Assembly: GCA_018902385.1 (NCBI GenBank)
Contig: JABSSW010000070.1
Coordinates: 62,001-126,000 of the forward strand
DNA: 64,000 bases
Direction of reading: 5' to 3'
Source of the DNA: Physcia stellaris
Lineage: Eukaryota; Ascomycota; Lecanoromycetes; Caliciales; Physciaceae
Part shown: piece by piece, positions 34,805 through 48,900 of the stretch
Position numbering within the stretch: the first letter of the stretch is position 1
Layout of the letters: the number at the start of each line of letters is the position of its first letter
Made by a program: the position numbers and the translations under genes
Notes under the pieces: model-generated
What the model saw: the letters and a program-made list of their open reading frames with translations, nothing else
Databases searched by the model: none
Told to the model about the DNA's origin: nothing

Positions 34805-35899
34805 GGCTGCTGATGCTGATACGTGAGGATGAGTGGGCTGATCAGGCTATTGCATCGTCTTTGATGAGACAGATTTTGTGCGCTTGTGATCAATGCCTTG
34901 GCTGGCTCAACGAGGAGAGAAAGTGTCGTCAGAGAGGACTCTGTGGCAGTGAACAGGGACTCGTGTAATAATGATTACTGAGGTGAAGGAAAAGAGTGAA
35001 CGCTTAGGTAAGAGTTGGTGGTAGGGGATTGCAGCACGCTTAAGGCAGGTTATCTCCGAGACGGCGCTTATCCAAGAAGCGAATAGTCGCTTGGCATTAT
35101 CAGAGGGTACCCCCCATCTAATAATGCGTCGTCTCTAGCGAGTCAAAATAGGGAACCTTGAAGCATGCTGAGCTGGCTGATGAGGGATGATGGCAGAATG
35201 ACTTAAGTACTCTCAAAATTTCCGTATCTGGGACGCCTGCTGTCATTCATCGAGGGGAAACCTCGGTTCGGATGTCAATGCAGGTCGGGAATAGTGCCCA
35301 GAAACTTATTATTTTAGCTTCAGTCAAGCGAAGCATTAAAAAGCGTCACAATTCTTTTTCAGATAAATCGCCTACAGAGATCTGTCAATGCCGCTCCGAG
35401 TTTATGGTGTTTGCGACTTTTAAAGTACCCTGAGCTTTGTGATCTCCGCCAAGCAGCTTGAACCGATGATCGACGAATGAGGTGCAGGAAGCACGCGGAA
35501 CATTTATTGATCTGCCCTGGATGTGTAATTTATATTCGGATGGGTGCTTGTAGATTCTGCAGCTTCCAACCTTCTTAGTAGGCTCTAAACACTCAAACAT
35601 CGACCCTGCCCGATTGCACATTCAGCATTTGCCAACAACAAGGCCCGTTGTACGATGGAGAAAATGCAAACATAGATCATTGTGCAAAAATGTCTTAAAA
35701 TGGTGCTCGGTAGATTTGCCGATCTCATTCTCGCGTATCTTTTAATCAAGACCCAAAGAGGCAAAGCGTCGATCGGCTTGTCATCAATATTTCAAGACGG
35801 GACAAGATGGACAAATCTCCTATTCCCTCCCAGATCCTCTCCTAGACTCTTTTCGATCAAATCACTCCGCTGCTTGGTAGAGATTTTGGACTTCGAAGG
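34805..35899. other. Divergent promoter region
   Basis: About 1.1 kb between the small membrane protein gene (-) and the decapping scaffold gene (+). Open frames 34660-34968 (+), 35385-35621 (-) and 35682-36152 (+, overlapping the next gene in another frame) show no known domain. No repeat or RNA gene is seen. Confidence 0.5.
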
Positions 35900-38800
35900 A
35901 TGGCACAAAGTGGTGGGGATCCTGCTGCAAACCTGCAAGAACTCTTTGCGAGCCTGCGGCCAAGCGCTGTCACCGGCAACTCTGCCCGTAAAAGCGACAA
36001 CCTTGCGCACAGCTCAGCTCAAAGCTCTGCACGACCTTCTTTCACCTTCAATCAACCTTATCCCCACCGGAACTTTTCTCAATCTTCTCATACTACAATG
36101 GCACGAGTCAATTCACCTTCGGTGCATCATTCAAGCCCTGGCGACCATGTAGCCGATGTGCGCACTTCACATACCAGTGGTGATACATCCAAGGACGAAA
36201 GAACTGCCAATCTTTTGAATCTCCTCAAATTTAATAATCCTGCCTCCTCACCTCAACCTCAGTCACAGCCGACACCGCCTCCTTCTACGGCCTCACGCCA
36301 AATTCACGGAAATGCTACTGGTCCCCTAAGCGCACACAGTATTCACGGACGAGGTATTTCTGCATCGGACCTTGTCGCATCCTTCATGGGGAGTAAACCA
36401 TCGGCGCCTGCATCCCGTGAGACAACCCCGGCCCCGGCTTCGGCTTCTGCGAACCATCAGGACCTCCTGCTGTCGTTGCTCAACCGTCCAGGTGTTCCTC
36501 AGCCTACCGCCGCCAAAGAAAATGTGGCCCCAAGGTCAACAATTGAAGAAGCTAACATCAGCAACGTGGCACAAAATCTAGCCAACACCACATTAGAGGA
36601 ACAGCCTCGTGCCAGCTCAGTAAAGAGAGACACACCCCAAGCAGCTCGTCATGAGTCGCCCATTCGCGTCTTTGGAAGCAACTCAGAGCAAGCATCTCCC
36701 TTCGAGCCCCAGCATATGCCGAAAGCCGAACTTATACCCAAAAAGGACTCGATTTTCACTTATGTCAACCCTTTCGAGCAATTAGCTGCCTCATCCCCGC
36801 GACATATTCAACCCAAAACAACAAAGAGTGATGGTCACAAGCGGAAGAGCAAGGAACCTTCACCTGGCTCTGTACACGGCAACTCAAGGAGAAAAATAAC
36901 ACCCGCCGCTGAAGAGGTTCTTCAAAGCATTGAGTCACCTGCTCCAGGTCCCCTAGATGATGGACGTACTCGGGTGGAAGCCCTCATTGGCATTGGAGCA
37001 CCTACGCAAAACACCGAAACGGTCGCCGAGGCTTTGAATCAAGTCAGTGGCAAGGTAGATCGTGAAGTTGAAAATGCTCTAGCTGAAGCTGAGGCCAGGG
37101 CCGACGAAATGGAAAGGCAGGCTGACATCAAAAAGGAAGAGTTCGAGCGTGCTCAGGAAGAAACAATAGAAGCTATGGTGGAGAACGCTCATGAAACTGC
37201 TGTCGAAGTCAAGCAAGAGCTCGATAAGGCAGAGAATGAGGGATTGCTTGAAGAGACCTTGACAGCTCCAGTAGCTGAGTTGGTCAAAGACATCATCGAT
37301 GATGCCGCTCAAGGAGAAGTACCTGATGACTGGGAGAGTGCTGACGCAGTCGAATCACGTACCAAGAGCGACCCCGAACAGCCTATCAAAGTTTATCAAT
37401 TTCCTATGAAACCATTCGTTGCAGTCACAGTCACTCCAGCCAATCCCCCAGACCTGGATATCCGGCCCGATTCTGTACTTGACATTGCTCGGTTGAAAAA
37501 AGAATTCGACCAGATAGATCGAACCTTGGCGACAGCTACAACCGAGTTTATCGTATATTCTATCGTAAAACCAGGCGGAGTCAGAATCATTCGCCAAGAC
37601 GACGGCGCAGACCAACATATCTTCAGCGGTACGAAAGATCGGATCTTCAACCTCAGTATCTCCGTGGCCCATGGTAATAGCCCACTTCACGGAATTCAGA
37701 ACATTATTGCCACGGGTGTTAGCGGTTCGGTGTACTGGGCTACAGTTGCAAGAGCTGATGGCATGCCCTTTGAAGGGGCCTACATGGAGAAGAAAGGGCT
37801 CATTATACCACCTTCTGCATCTCAGACCGAGAGCACGTCGAACGGTAAGCTCAAGACTCGTGCCAAAAAGAGCAGCCGCCATCCGGAATTCTTTGCCATC
37901 GGTCGAGGAAAGTTAATCTACATCATCTTTCCCTTCCATGCCCTTTCATCTAAATTCGCTGAAGAATCTGTACTGGACACAGATGGCTACTTCCAAGATC
38001 GTACGCTCAAAATTAGTACTGGGAAGGCTGGCAAGGATTTTACCTTTAGCGAGGACGACACCGCAATCTTAACGTTGGACAAAGCTGGTAGGCTTCGGTT
38101 CTGGGATATCACAGAGCTGATCGACGAGAGCAACGCTACTGCGTCAAGACTTGCGCCAATAGACATTAAGACCCCTCTACATGGTCTTACAACCACACAT
38201 CCTTCGCAAAAGTCATGGCCAACCTCCGTCTTGTTGGTTGATAAGATCAAAGCGTACCAGAAAGGCATAGCCCAACGGTATATTATTGTCGGTATGAAAC
38301 AGAATCATTCATTGCAGTTGTGGGATTTGGGTCTCGGCAAAACTGTACAAGAGTTACATCTTCCCCATGGGAAGGAGGACGATCCGTGTTGCAGCATCGC
38401 GTATCATCCACCGTCCGGCATCATCGTCATTGGTCACCCGACACGGAACTCACTATACTTTGTTCATCTGTCCGCTCCTAAATATACCATACCCAGCATG
38501 TCGCAGGCTCAATATCTGAAAAAGGTTTTCTCTAATGATCCATCTTTCCCCAAAACTGAGACCACAGCGATCATGAGTGGCCTTCGAGAATACTCTTTTG
38601 CCAGCAAAGGCCAAATCCGAAGTGTTGATCTAGTCCCCGCTGCTGGCGATCCGACAAAGACACTAGATGATGATGACGATCCGACGCTCTTCGAGCTGTA
38701 CATTACACATTCAAGAGGCGTCACATGCCTCAACATTAAGAAACAAGATCTTGGTTGGTCCAAGGATAGTAAAGTTGTTGAGCCGGTGGATGCTGAGCAG

Positions 38801-40674
38801 ATTGGGGAGATCACGGTCAAAGATCTTTCGCCCCTCGCATCAGGTCCTGTGGGTGACTGGAAGCAATCTAACGGTGACAGTACACCATTCCAGCAGGCTT
38901 CTGCCACACCAAAATTTTCCAAGCCGAGAAGCGACGTATCTAAGAGTGCTCCTTCGTCAAGCATCAAAAATGCAGGCAAACATCCAGAAACGCACCAGAC
39001 ACCTCGCCCATCATCCGCTGTCGCAGAGCATTCAGCCCAAGATACAGCGGCATCCGAAAAGACTGATAAGAAGAAAAAGAAAAAGCGTGGTACTCCAAAT
39101 GAAGACTCGTCGAACATTCCTGATATCCAAGAACCAACTGCTACCATAGATGAACCGGCCCCCAATACGGTTGAGGAGATTTCTCCTTCGAAAACGGCTC
39201 ATCATACTCTACGGAGCGCCTCCCACGATGAGCCAAAAGTTGACAAATCTCAACCAGGTGCAGATGGCGACTCTATCAACCTTGGTATATCGGGTGACTT
39301 CTTAGATAAAGAACTCAAGAAAATCGAGACTGGTGTGTCGAAGGAGTTCCACAAGGTCCTGAGCCGAGAATTGGAGAATCTCTATCGTCGTATTGATGAT
39401 GACAAAAGAGTGCAGGATGCCGCTGGTTCCGCGAAACAGGATGCAATGTTGCGTCTCGTCTCGAGTACCTTGACTGGGAATGTGGATAAGGCCCTTGCTC
39501 GGATCATTGAAGCAAACATCCGGCAGTCGGTTATACCAGCTGTGGCAGATATATTGGCCTCCAGCCTTGACCAAAGACTTCCTGAGGCTCTAGGACAGCA
39601 ACTACATAGCGCTGTCCCGGCAGTTCTCAAAGTAGCTCTGACCGAAGCCATTGGGCGCTCCATGCAATCACCTGAGGTCCTTCGCACGTTGTCTGATCAA
39701 GTCACCAGTAGATTAACAGGGCATGTAGAGAAGGAGTTCTTAGCCGTGCTGCACAACAGTATCTCGCCAGCCTTCAAGGCTTTGGCGCTTAATGTAGCTC
39801 ACAAGTCAAGCACCGAAACTGAGGGCCGCATCCGCGAACAGCTACGTTTGGCGGAGGTCCAGCAGCGAAAGGACAACGCCAAGATCGATGAGCTCACTCA
39901 GCTGGTTCGTGGCCTCTCGGAAACTGTTCATACAATGGCGGCAGCACAGTCGGAGTTTCAGCAGGAAATTCTGAAATTACAGTCACAAGCAGCACAAGAA
40001 CGGCAGGCCAACTCTATTAGAGAGACATCGATGCATCATCGAGAGACGTCGCACAGCTCGGCTGGGACGGCTAACAACTCCGTGACTCCTGAGCAGGCAG
40101 AACTCAATGCCATCAGTGCGATGATGTCTGATCGCCGTTACGAGGAGGCCGTGATTCAGGTCAGTCGTAACTAAAGGTCCTTGGTCAATCTTTGCTAATC
40201 ATTCTGGCAGTGGCTCCAATCTAATGAAAAGGACTCCATCTTCGATAACTACCTTGCTCGCCTTAACCCCGGTTTCATTCAACACCTCTCTCCTCTCATC
40301 ACGCTTTCAGTGGGGGCTGCGGTCACGAACACACTCGACAGCAGTGTTTTAGAACGTTTAGCATGGCTAGAGATCGTCTTCGCGAACATCGACCCTCGAG
40401 TAAGTCGTGCTCCCCCTTTCGTCCTTGTCGTTCTCATGCATGAACCCTTGCATCCCATCAGTACTGTAGAAGGCTGACTTGTCGCTACGAGTAGGATCCC
40501 GAGATTCGCGAAGTCGCCCCTCGCATTATTCCAGTCCTCGGCCAACGTCTCGAAAGCCAGTACATGCGTATTGCCGAAGCCAATCCACGAGATCTATCAC
40601 TGCGTCGCATCCCGCCACTGGCTAGAAGTGCACGGGAGCTTGTCGCTGTTGCCGAACAGTATCCTGAACGATGA
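35900..40674 (+). CDS. EDC4/Ge-1 (Pdc1)-like mRNA decapping scaffold
   Basis: Three exons (35900-40159, 40211-40399, 40495-40674) give 1542 aa. The N-terminal ~480 residues are disordered, with short linear motifs (NLLNLLKF, SASDLVASFMG, QDLLLSLLNRPG) of the kind that bind decapping partners, then an acidic coiled coil at about 395-450. A WD40 domain starts near residue 500 (FVAVTVTPANPPDLDI) and includes LRFWDITELI and LQLWDLGLGKTVQEL. A basic run (KKKKKKR) sits near 1056. The C-terminal helical domain holds LNAISAMMSDRRYEEAVIQ-WLQSNEKDSIFDNYLARLNPGF, the most conserved part of Ge-1/EDC4. The last two introns lie inside this domain. The family links Dcp1/Dcp2 and edge proteins in P-bodies; S. 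pombe Pdc1 is the counterpart. Cytoplasmic. Confidence 0.88.
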
Positions 40675-42986
40675 GTACGTGACTTGCATACTATGTCTCA
40701 CGCGGAAGTCCAGCACCGCTGTATATCCATCGCCTCCGGATCTTGCCATCATTGGTGCCCCTGGAAGGAGGGTCGTCATCATAGCTCTGCGACAAGTTAT
40801 GGTAACAATGTGAGCTTTGCAGAAGCCACCGCTCGGGAATCGTCACCATATTGAATGGACATGGTTCAGACTCTCCAGCCGGCGGTAAAGGGGCTTTTCA
40901 ACAGTGAAGCCATGACGTCTGATAGTGCAGCCATTTCGATTGCTTTTCTTCCTCTTTTCTTCTCTTTTTGCGATGTGAATATTTCATGGTACAGACACCT
41001 TCAGCATGTCCTGACTTTTTCTGATGGCTTGAGCGAGCATGACCAAGGCATGGCGTTGCTGTTATAAGGTGGAGCGGGAGAGGAGGTGCATCATAAGTGG
41101 GCTCTGGTCATGCCGGTGGGATTCTGCCCACACGAGCCATCATAGCGAATCTGCGACCTTTTTCGAGGAAGTTTGGTGCTTCTTATAAGCATCACCCCTG
41201 TAATTAGCTTCTGCTTTTTCAACCGACTTGACAAACAACAAAGTGTTTGAAAGTTCTTCCGGTCAGCCTTCAACACTGCGAGTACTAAAATTTCTCTTCG
41301 AAGAGCACCTCTTTTATCGAATCGTTCAGCGTGCATCGACACATTGAATTGACAGTTTGTTTCCAGCTTCGTTGGCCGTACGGGGTAAAACAAGGTACAA
41401 CTAGGTACGAGTATGAGAACGTACAACCCTAGAGACCGCCAACCTCGTCTAGGGTTGCGTATGCTCTTGGCACACACAATTCGATTCGAAATCTACAGAA
41501 AGTACGGAGCAGTCTCTAGCGGAGCAATCGAGTGATGCTTATTTCCCAGATGATCGTTATTATCGTTGAAGCTAAGCAAATTTTCCAGATCCGCCCGCGT
41601 GGCCATAGGGTCATAGACTTCCATCAACAGTTTAGGATTGGCGGAGAAGGGGCCAAGATAAGCCCTCCCTCATTGTTTTTTTTTGACCACCCAATATGAC
41701 AGCTTATTGTGCCCGGAGCGGGGCAGAGGGAATGCGGCTCTGGACAGGGCTCTGCATCCAAATAAGGTCATCTTGCATCCTAAGTGCGCTGCAGGCTCAT
41801 ACTGGCGAACCCATAGAGTCGTACTAATTGGCGGCAGGAGGCATCCACCTCGGGTAAGGTCTTGCAGGGATGCTCCATCCCGAGTTCGGCCGGCCTTCAT
41901 ACCACCTCGCTATATAAACTACCCGGCCCAGCACATCTTGGGAAGTTGGGATGATCTGGTCCGCCTGGCGCAAGGGACTACTGGCGTTGGTGGTGCGAAG
42001 CGATGGCTCGAGCTATCGCACCCCGCTGTAGTCCCACACTACGGCGCAATTGAGCAATTCGAGGTGATCTGCTAAAGGAGGAGCGGAGGAGGGCCCACTG
42101 GCCCAGCCTTTCAAGACCATCGACATCGATGCATCGCGGTGCAACATGAGCGGTCGTACAGCATTGATCGTGGGGTTCGGTTGAGCAGCATCGGTGCATG
42201 AATCAGCAGACTCGAGGCAGCAAATGAGAGGCAGTGTCGTTACCGTGTATGCGGCAGCTCACAGTTATTGTCAAGTCGAATATTGTTGAGTAGGCGCACC
42301 ATACTTTGGAGGACGACTGTTGAAGGTCACAATACCAAGGACGCATCAACGTTTCACCCGGCTTGTCCATGGTCCGGGGGATGGGTGAGGCCCAAGCACC
42401 CAGTGAAGCACTACTAGCTGCTGTGCGCATATCTACTGTAGCTACTGGTAGAAACATATCGCATGCAAAGTCACGAGTGAAAGGGAAAACGCGGAGGAGG
42501 AAATATATCGCCGAGAGTTTTGGATACATGAGACGATACGCTAAAAATCCGAAATGCAAGTGATGTGATTGGTTGGCGGGATGCTTATCTCTATCAAACC
42601 GTTTCCTTTTGCGAACATTTTACAGCACAGCACCGCAAACACGATGCACTCTGCACAACATCCTCAGACCTTTCCTTAGCTTCAATATCCACAGCTCGCT
42701 GCTGGAATTAACTTCCGCTTGCCAGTTCATTAGTGCAGTCATCCAGACTCGTTTGCCACCGTGGGGTTCGCTTCACCAAATATTCAGGAGCCCGACCTTC
42801 CCCCTTCTTCCTTCTTCCCCCTCAACCTTCTCACAACACCAACATCTACCCTCCCTGCAATTGATACTTCGAATACCAGGTGAGAAGAAAAGATCGTGGA
42901 GACTTTCAGCCCAATAACCAGCAAGACTTCCTCTTGAAATCACCACCGCTTCTGAAACAACATACTTGACGGCGGCCGCCCGTGAA
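40675..42986. other. Large intergenic region upstream of glutamate synthase
   Basis: About 2.3 kb between two plus-strand genes. Several short open frames exist on both strands (for example 41091-41477 -, 41683-42075 +, 42203-42559 -, 42573-42917 +), but none resembles a protein. A pyrimidine-rich stretch at about 42798-42845 lies in the likely promoter or 5' leader of the glutamate synthase gene. No tRNA or transposon domain was found by eye. Confidence 0.5.
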
Positions 42987-45900
42987 ATGGGTTTCGTGGC
43001 GGAGGAAATTTATGGACCAAAAATAGAAGAAGAACAATCAACCCAGGTATACGAGTACGAGAACACGCCAGAGAACCGGTCATGGGCCGGGGCTCTGCCC
43101 GTCAAGCAGGGTCTTTACGACCCGGACTTGGAGAAGGATGCATGCGGCGTCGGCTTTGCTGCGTGAGTAGTACCAGAAATGGATTGGCAAGGATGACGCT
43201 GACAATGCGACAGCCACATCAAGGGCAAGGCAAGCCACAAGATCATTAGCGATGGTGAGCCCATGCAAGTACACCCATCACCGGGACTCCTTGCTGACGG
43301 TGTATTCCAGCGAAAAATCTCCTCTGTAACATGACCCACCGAGGGGCGGTGGGATCAGATGCACGAGACGGAGACGGTGCTGGTGTCATGACCTCTATTC
43401 CTCACAGATTCTTCATCAAGAATTTCGCGCGCGAAACCGGGCTTACATTGCCTCCGCAAGGCCAGTACGCGGCAGGGAATCTATTCTTCAAGCCAGAGAC
43501 CGAGACACTGAAGGAATCCACAAACATCTTCGAAGAGATAGCCGAATCATTGGGGTTGAGAGTCCTCGGATGGCGTGAGGTCCCGCGGGACTCGAGTCTA
43601 TTAGGCCCGGCAGCACTCTCTCGAGAGCCATTGATCCTCCAACCTTTTGTCGTCCTCAAATCTGCTTATGGCCAAGGCAGTGCGCCAGAACTCACAGATC
43701 CTGAGAAATTCGACGAGAAACAATTCGAGCGTCAGCTTTACGTTCTGCGCAAGCGTGCAACCCATACCATCGGCCTTCACAACTGGTTCTATTTATGCTC
43801 GCTCAGTAACAAGAACATAGTATACAAGGGTCAACTATCCCCGGTTCAGGTCTATGAATACTACCATGATCTTGTTTCAGTAGACTACGAGGGGCACTTT
43901 GCACTGGTGCACTCTCGGTTCTCTACAAACACATTTCCTAGTTGGGATCGAGCTCAGCCGCTTCGATGGGCTGCTCACAACGGTATATTCAATGCCCTCA
44001 TCATATTCTGGATCACACAGACTGACATTTTTAAGGTGAAATCAATACCCTCCGCGGAAATAAAAATTGGATGCGTGCCCGGGAAGGGGTTATGCACTCC
44101 GACTTCTTCAAGGAAGAACTTGATCAGCTGTATCCGATTGTCGAAGACGGTGGATCGGATTCTGCAGCTTTTGACAACGTCCTTGAACTTCTTGTCATCA
44201 ACGGTGTCCTGTCATTGCCAGAAGCCATCATGCTCATGGTACCCGAGGCATGGCAAGACAATGTCGCCATGGACCCAGCGAAGGCAGCTTTCTACGAGTA
44301 CGCTGCTTGTTTGATGGAGCCGTGGGATGGCCCAGCACTGTTCACTTTCTCAGACGGGAGGTATTGCGGCGCCAATCTCGATCGAAACGGTCTACGACCG
44401 TGCCGTTACTATGTTACGGACGATGACCGGATAGTGTGTGCTTCGGAAGTAGGTACTATTATGATTGACCCGGAAAAGATCGTGCAAAAGGGACGATTGC
44501 AGCCTGGCAAGATGCTTTTGGTTGACACTGTCGCTGGTCGTATAGTAGATGACGCCGAGTTGAAGCACAGCGTGTCGAGCCGCCAAAACTTCAGATCATG
44601 GATTCAGAAAGAGCTTATCACATTACCTGCAATCTACTCGCAGCTAGAAGAGCAAGGCACTGATCTCAGCCATAAGCTGAATGACATTGGTGTGCAAGAA
44701 GATCCCATGCTCAAAGCATTTGGATACTCTTTCGAGCAGGTCAGCCTGCTCTTAGGCCCTATGGCTGCAGATTCGAAAGAGGCTCTGGGCTCGATGGGTA
44801 ATGATGCTCCTTTGGCGTGTCTTGCACAGCAGCCACGTTTGCTCTATGAGTATTTCAGACAGCTATTCGCCCAAGTCACTAACCCCCCTATCGATCCAAT
44901 TCGAGAAGCGATCGTCATGTCGCTGGAGTGTTATGTCGGTCCGCAAGGTAACCTCTTAGAGATGGACGCTTCCCAATGTCACCGTCTGTTACTGCCCTCC
45001 CCTGTACTATCCCTTGAAGAATTCTGTGCACTGAAGAGCATCACATCACTCCATCGAGAATGGACTGTAAAGACCATCGATATCACGTTCCCCAAGAAGG
45101 AAGGTATCCAGGGCTACATGGATGCCATGGACCGTATTTGCGGTGAAGTGACCGAGGGCATCCACAATAAGGATCGAGTGCTGATTTTGTCCGATCGCAA
45201 CACTTGCGCCGATCGAGTACCAGTCTCCGCCCTCCTCGCGACTGGCATGGTGCATCACCATATGGTTCGTAACAAGTGGAGATCACAGGCTGCATTGGTC
45301 GTTGAGACTGCCGAAGCTCGTGAAGTCCACCATATGTGTGTGCTGCTTGGATACGGTGTTGACGCCATCTGCCCATACCTGGCTCTAGAGTGCATTCTCA
45401 AGATGAACCGCGAGAAGCTGATTAGGAAGAAAATTTCAGATGATAAGATCATTGAGAACTACAAGTATTCATGTGATGGAGGCGTTTTGAAGGTCATGAG
45501 TAAGATGGGTATCTCTACTCTTCAAAGCTACAAGGGCGCGCAAATCTTCGAAGCTCTCGGTGTCGACGATACTGTCGTCGATCGTTGCTTCACAGGCACA
45601 GCAACGCGCATCAAGGGGATGACTTTCGAGCTCATTGCTCAAGACGCATTTGCCTTCCACGAAAAAGGATTCCCTACACGCGACATCCACAACATTCCAG
45701 GTCTTGCCGAGTCTGGCGAATATCATTGGAGAGATGGAGGAGAGCCCCACATAAATGATCCTACCAGCATTGCGAATATTCAAGATGCAGTCCGAACCAA
45801 GAATGACAAGTCTTATGAGGCATACTCAATGTCTGAATACGAGCAGATCAAGAATTGCACGCTTCGGGGCATGCTCGACTTTAGCTTCGATGAGCGAATA

Positions 45901-48900
45901 TCTGTTCCTATCGATCAAGTAGAGCCTTGGACTGAGATTGTGCGGCGATTCGTTACTGGTGCTATGTCCTACGGGTCGATTTCAATGGAGTCTCACTCTA
46001 CATTGGCTGTGGCCATGAACCGACTAGGCGGCAAATCGAACACTGGAGAAGGTGGTGAAGACCCTGAGCGAAGTTTGCCTATGGACAATGGTGATACTAT
46101 GCGGTCTGCTATCAAGCAAATCGCTTCCGGACGATTCGGTGTCACTTCCAACTACCTCGCGGACTCCGATGAACTTCAAATCAAGATGGCGCAGGGTGCT
46201 AAGCCTGGCGAAGGCGGTGAGCTACCAGGTCATAAAGTCTCTGGACCCATTGCTCGAACCCGACATTCGACTCCTGGCGTCGGTCTTATATCACCTCCTC
46301 CCCACCACGACATCTACTCGATCGAAGATCTGAAACAATTGATCTACGACTTGAAATGCTCAAATCCTCGAGCACGTGTCTCAGTCAAACTTGTCTCTGA
46401 GACTGGTGTTGGTATCGTCGCATCCGGTGTTGCCAAGGCTAAAGCCGACCATATCTTGATTTCTGGCCACGATGGCGGAACAGGTGCCTCTCGATGGACT
46501 GGCATCAAATATGCCGGTCTGCCATGGGAGCTTGGTCTGGCTGAGACACATCAGACTTTGGTTCTCAACGATCTTCGAGGACGAGTCATCGTTCAGACGG
46601 ACGGTCAGCTTCGAACAGGTCGCGATGTGGCTATTGCTTGTCTACTGGGTGCCGAGGAGTGGGGATTTGCTACCACGCCACTGATTGCTATGGGATGTAT
46701 CATGATGAGTAAGTCAAGTCCCTTCCTGCACACTTGAGGTATCACGTGTCTCAATGTTGTATACAAATCTGCGCGACTGGTGGCAAATCCCAGATTGCAG
46801 TCACCTCACGATATATATTTCGGATGGATGATTCTGCTGTCATCTTTAAATACAACATACTGACTCTGATTAGGAAAATGCCATCTGAACACTTGTCCTG
46901 TCGGAATCGCAACACAGGATCCAGAGCTGCGGAAGAAGTTCCTGGGCACGCCCGAACATGTGATCAACTTCTTCTACTATATCGCGAACGAGCTCCGTGC
47001 AATCATGGCTAAGCTCGGCTTCCGCACTATCAACGAGATGGTGGGTCATTCGGAAGTGCTTCACATGCGCGATGATCTTCGAACACCGAAGACCGAGAAT
47101 GTTGACCTTGGACTCATACTTACACCTGCCCACCATCTGCGGCCTGGGGTTGCAACTTATAACGTCCGAAAGCAAGATCATAAATTGCACGTCAGACTTG
47201 ACAATAAGCTCATTGCGGAGTCGGAGCAGGCACTTGAGAAAGGTTTGCCCTGTCGCATTGAGTGCGACATTGTCAATACTGATCGAGCAATGGGTGCGAC
47301 GCTGTCCTATCAAATCAGCAGGAGATACGGCGAAGCAGGCCTACCTCAGGATACAATCCACGCAAATATCAAGGGATCGGCTGGCCAGTCTTTTGGTGCT
47401 TTCCTAGCTCCTGGTGTGACACTGGAACTGGAAGGAGACTCGAACGATTATGTTGGCAAGGGTCTGTCTGGCGGGCGCCTGATCATCTACCCACCCCGAG
47501 CTGCCGTTTTCAAGGCCGAAGAAAATGTCTTGATCGGCAACGTCTGTTTGTACGGTGCTACCATGGGGACCTGCTATTTCCGCGGGGCAGCTGCTGAGCG
47601 ATTCGCCGTCCGCAACTCAGGAGCTACGGCTGTTGTGGAAGGCGTTGGAGATCATGGCTGTGAATACATGACAGGCGGTCGCATCCTTGTGCTTGGTGGC
47701 ACGGGCCGGAATTTTGCAGCTGGTATGTCCGGGGGTATCGCATATGTTCTTGACATGAACCAAGATTTTCACTCAAAGGTCAACATGGAGATGGTTGAGG
47801 TCTCTGCTATCGAAGATCCTCAGGAGATTGCCTTTGTTCGAGGCTTGATCGAGGACCATCACCATTATACGGGCTCTGAGCTTGCTGCTCGTGTACTTTT
47901 GGACTTCAACCGTGCCTTGCCACGATTCGTGAAAGTGCTTCCTACGGACTACAAACGGGTCATGGCAGAGGAAGCTGCAAAAGCCGAGGCTGCAAAGAAA
48001 GCAGAGTATCCGTTGCCGATCCTTCCGGGCAATGCGGTCAGGAGTCTCCATGAAGAGTCAAAAAAGAAAGAGCATGATCGCGAAGCGCACCAAAAGAAGA
48101 AGGACATGCTCGACATCGAGGAAAGCGTTACTGATGGGAAGGCAGAGAAGAAGAAATCAGCCTTGATCCTAGACAAGACCAAGGGCTTTATGAAATATCA
48201 GCGACGCGCTGAGAAGTATAGGAAGCCCGAGACGAGAACGCGTGATTGGAACGAGCTTTCAACGAGACTTGATGAGGACGGGCTGAAATATCAGGCTGCT
48301 CGTTGCATGGACTGTGGTGTTCCTTTCTGCCAATCAGACACTGGCTGTCCAATCTCTAACATCATTCCTAAATGGAATGAGCTCGTCTTCGGGAATCAGT
48401 GGCGTGATGCTTTGAATCGACTGTTAATGACGAATAACTTTCCCGAGTTCACTGGCCGTGTCTGCCCTGCACCATGCGAAGGCGCTTGCGTACTCGGCAT
48501 CAACGAAGATCCCGTTGGTATCAAGTCGATCGAGTGCGCAATCATTGATCGAGGTTTTGACATGGGCTGGATGATCCCCAACCCACCGGAGAATCGAACA
48601 AGCAAGACCGTTGCGGTCATTGGTTCAGGCCCGGCAGGACTTGCGACAGCAGACCAGCTCAACAGAGCTGGCCACACAGTAACGGTTTACGAAAGGTCTG
48701 ACAGAATTGGAGGTCTACTCATGTACGGCATTCCAAATATGAAGCTCGACAAAACCATCGTACAGCGTCGTGTCGACTTCATGGCCGATGAAGGTGTCCG
48801 TTTTGTCACCGGCGTTGAGGTAGGCCCTGATAGCGATGTTTCCCTACAGTCACTTCGCGAGGAGAACAACGCCGTAGTGATTGCTACTGGGGCTACAGTT

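Noticed and set aside
38509-39165. 218-codon open frame on the minus strand inside the decapping scaffold gene
   Set aside because: It is antisense to a conserved exon, with low-complexity Ser/Val/Gly content and no family resemblance.
41683-42075. 130-codon open frame upstream of glutamate synthase
   Set aside because: There is no homology that I recognise, no promoter or splice context, and overlapping frames exist on the other strand.
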